This document shows, piece by piece, positions 25,160-27,379 of a stretch of DNA of 27,379 bases (its first letter is position 1; every line of letters begins with the position of its first letter). The stretch spans positions 1 through 27,379 of IMG/VR virus record IMGVR_UViG_3300025881_000067; one strand, 5' to 3'. Origin of the DNA: a virus. The notes beneath the pieces are model-generated. The model saw only the letters and a program-made list of their open reading frames with translations. It searched no databases and was not told the DNA's origin. A program made the translations under genes and the position numbers.

Positions 25160-27379
25160 TTATTTTTTATTTTTATATTCAATACCATACTCATTAAAAT
25201 CTTTCATAGCCGTTTCGTCTTTACGATCACCAAAGATTAAAATATTATAAATTCCTTTTTTATCAGTTACTATTTTTACTTTTTTTCCATTCTTAGTAAC
25301 CTCTCCCCAAGCCCTTCCAAAATGCTTAACAGGATTTACCCATACTAAACTATCTTTATTTAAATATTTAAAATAATCTGGTAAGTCAATATAATTTTTA
25401 CCTTTTTTGCATTTTATTTGATATTTATATATATTTCCTCCTGCACTTGGAGTTTCTACAAAGTAATGTCTTAGTCGGTGAGTTTCTTTCTTTTTAGGAT
25501 CAGGGTGTGCAATATCAAACGATCCTGAACCTTTGGATATTGAGCCAGTAACTTGCAAGTTTCCATAAATGTAAGTAGTTTTATTGCCGTAGCCTTGGTT
25601 GTTCATCCGTATCATTAAGTTATCGTTGTTCCAACCCTGCTCGCAGGTAATATCAATAGCTCCGTGCACAGTGTTATAATTGGGGCTGCTGTTATAAGCA
25701 TATTGATAATATCGTATCATACTATAATCCCCGCCTCTAAACCCTGTTCTGCGTGCAATTAAGTTGCCATTAAAAGTAATTCCTTCAAGTTGCGATTGAC
25801 CAGATGCGTCAATGTATCTATTTGTGTTTTGGTTATCTACAAACCTATTTCCCCTAATGTCATTCGCTGTATAAATAAGTTTATTTCCGTAACATCTCAT
25901 ATAGGTTGAATCTTCCATATTCCAACCGCCCCCATGATTATCCCAATATATACCGCTATTTCCATTGACTCTGAACCAATCGCCCATAACCTTAAAACCG
26001 TTGCTTGCCTCAACTCTACCATTGTCAGTTACCAATAATCCTGAATTACCAGCGTCATTATATAGTTTTAATCCGTTGCCATCTACTGCTCTAATTTGTG
26101 AGCTAGCAATATACTTGCTAGCATTTTGTGTCCAGTCATTTTTTACATTAATATTTTGAACGGCTGATAAGCCAACATTACCTTTCGTAATATTCATCGC
26201 TGTTTTTAGTGCTGCGACAGTTACATCTTCTACATCTCCTGAATTTGCTGATAATCTGCCCTTTACCGTGCTTGTTGAGATATGAGCTAGTTTAGAGTTA
26301 GTTACTGACTCATCTGCTATTGATGAACTAGAATTATTATCTACATAAGTTTTAATTGCCTTGGCACTAGCTAAAGTATCATCATTTGAGCTTACTGTTG
26401 TTAAATCTGTATCTATAGTTATATTTTCTATAGATCCTGTTCCTGCTGTCGTTCTACCTTTGACCGTTCCAGTTGAAGTGTGAGCTAATTTTGAATCAGT
26501 TACAGCCTGATCCGTTATTGTTAAAGCTGTTGAGCCTGTGACATCGCCTGTGTGTGTTGAATTAGTTATTTTTAAATTATTAACTCCTACATTAAATAAA
26601 ACTGAATCTAGGTCTATTGATTGATTTAAACTAATATTATTTAATTTTGTGTTGTTTGTAGCTGTTAATAATTTGTAAGTTGCTGTTTGGGATATATCAT
26701 CAAGAGTCAGCCCCCTAGCAACCGCTTGATTGCTTGAATTTCCTATAAAGACATTACCTAGATTTAAATTTGGAACATCGTTTGTTCTTCCTGCACCACC
26801 CACCTTAATTGATCCATTAGACCCATGCACTCGCTGCACCTTACCAATATTCTGTATTTTTGCTGACTCGCCAGCAGGTTTAATATTTGTTAAAGCTCCA
26901 GAAGTTGAAATATATAAAATATCACCTAGAGTAAAACTACTTGTGTTTAATCCTGATAAAGTTCCAAAAGTAACCACGCTAACATTACTATTATTGGAAG
27001 CTGTGTCTTTTGCCAATCCAAAGCATGGCATTTTATTTGAATCGTCCGCATCTGCTATTCCTACAATAGGCTTATTGCCTGAAACATCAAAAGTTGATAT
27101 ATATAATGGGTCACCTTTCGTTATATCTTCTCCTGCCTTCGCTTGAAATTCTGTCGCTCCTCGTAAATCTCCTATTAAAGTGTTAGCTTCAATTTCTCCG
27201 TTAATATTTATATTACCTGTGCCACTAATATCATTAGAGTTTAAATCTAAATTACCTCCCAGTTGCGGGGTTATATCTTCTATTACATCTGCTAATTTTG
27301 TATCTTGCAATAATTTACCTTGATTTGCTGATAGTGGTTTGTCTATGTTAGTTGAAACTAAATCATTAATTACATCAGT
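25160..27379 (-). CDS. Tail fibre / receptor-binding protein (partial, 5' end off window)
   Basis: The frame is open to the right edge (at least 739 codons); a TTG at 27310 is not the start, since the frame continues upstream with LVSTNIDKPLSANQGKLLQ, a motif of tail-fibre repeats. The visible protein has beta-rich repeats, including two related units (SKLAHTSTGTVKGRTTAGTG and SKLAHISTSTVKGRLSANSG), then a glycine/asparagine/tyrosine-rich shaft (GNSGIYWDNHGGGWNMEDST). The last ~110 residues (GSFDIAHPDPKKKETHRLRH, YFKYLNKDSLVWVNPVKHFG, then RDKETAMKDF-like end) match a C-terminal domain common in marine-phage tail proteins. It likely binds the host surface. Confidence 0.85.
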   Translation of the reverse strand, partial: TDVINDLVSTNIDKPLSANQGKLLQDTKLADVIEDITPQLGGNLDLNSNDISGTGNININGEIEANTLIGDLRGATEFQAKAGEDITKGDPLYISTFDVSGNKPIVGIADADDSNKMPCFGLAKDTASNNSNVSVVTFGTLSGLNTSSFTLGDILYISTSGALTNIKPAGESAKIQNIGKVQRVHGSNGSIKVGGAGRTNDVPNLNLGNVFIGNSSNQAVARGLTLDDISQTATYKLLTATNNTKLNNISLNQSIDLDSVLFNVGVNNLKITNSTHTGDVTGSTALTITDQAVTDSKLAHTSTGTVKGRTTAGTGSIENITIDTDLTTVSSNDDTLASAKAIKTYVDNNSSSSIADESVTNSKLAHISTSTVKGRLSANSGDVEDVTVAALKTAMNITKGNVGLSAVQNINVKNDWTQNASKYIASSQIRAVDGNGLKLYNDAGNSGLLVTDNGRVEASNGFKVMGDWFRVNGNSGIYWDNHGGGWNMEDSTYMRCYGNKLIYTANDIRGNRFVDNQNTNRYIDASGQSQLEGITFNGNLIARRTGFRGGDYSMIRYYQYAYNSSPNYNTVHGAIDITCEQGWNNDNLMIRMNNQGYGNKTTYIYGNLQVTGSISKGSGSFDIAHPDPKKKETHRLRHYFVETPSAGGNIYKYQIKCKKGKNYIDLPDYFKYLNKDSLVWVNPVKHFGRAWGEVTKNGKKVKIVTDKKGIYNILIFGDRKDETAMKDFNEYGIEYKNKK

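Noticed and set aside
25160-27310. Tail fibre starting at the TTG at 27310
   Set aside because: The frame continues upstream to the window edge with a fibre-type motif (LSANQGKLLQ), so the gene is truncated by the window.

Overview
This window is part of a tailed double-stranded DNA phage genome (or an excised/integrated copy of one), very AT-rich, with a P22-like podovirus structural layout: small terminase, large terminase, ~700-residue portal, scaffold, coat, decoration protein, head-tail adaptor and a tail-hub-type protein, all in that order on the minus strand from about 8760 down to 1. Both ends are cut inside genes: a gp10-type packaged-DNA stabilisation/tail hub protein at base 1 and a large tail fibre protein at base 27379. 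If the genome is circular or circularly permuted, the rest of the tail and ejection genes would lie between the two ends. No integrase, DNA polymerase, RNA polymerase, tRNA, rRNA or CRISPR array is visible.

Layout. (1) 1-8760, minus: packaging and head genes. (2) 8854-14663, minus: accessory and replication genes, including a short helix-turn-helix protein, a strange protein with a cysteine at nearly every third residue, an SSB-like protein ending in DDDIPF, a candidate helicase loader, a YopX-family protein and a DUF6291-type replication protein. (3) 14664-14853: divergent control region. (4) 14854-21358, plus: recombination and nucleotide/DNA modification genes (SAK3/DUF1071 annealing protein, YqaJ/lambda-exo-like nuclease, Cro/CI-like regulator, dUTPase, DUF1064 nuclease, C5 cytosine methyltransferase, Ref-like HNH nuclease). 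(5) 21355-27379, minus: lysis and tail fibre genes (M15 peptidase endolysin, GTA-type 3TM holin, coiled-coil membrane protein, permuted NlpC/P60-like protein, fibre). The plus and minus blocks converge with a 4-base overlap at 21355-21358.

Host. Very low GC, classical TTGACA-N17-TATAAT promoters, an alphaproteobacterial GTA-type holin and, above all, a 47-codon piece of an RNase III gene that reads like alphaproteobacterial (Rickettsiales-type) RNase III suggest a low-GC alphaproteobacterial host. This is inference.

Control. At least seven sigma70-like promoters can be read by eye. Many early genes on both strands share a leader, GTAATTAACT followed by an A-rich stretch and then ATG, with no Shine-Dalgarno sequence. 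A 35-base promoter segment is duplicated in front of the plus operon. Late genes carry a different 17-base repeat (GGTTATGTAAAATTAAT) at their promoters.

The most unusual items are the RNase III gene fragment lying antisense to the phage transcript (10326-10466), the adjoining cysteine-every-third-residue protein, a recombination scar that joins a truncated HNH start to a second copy of the methyltransferase end (20393-20538), a perfect 45-base in-frame tandem duplication inside the dUTPase gene, and the shared leader and late-promoter motifs.
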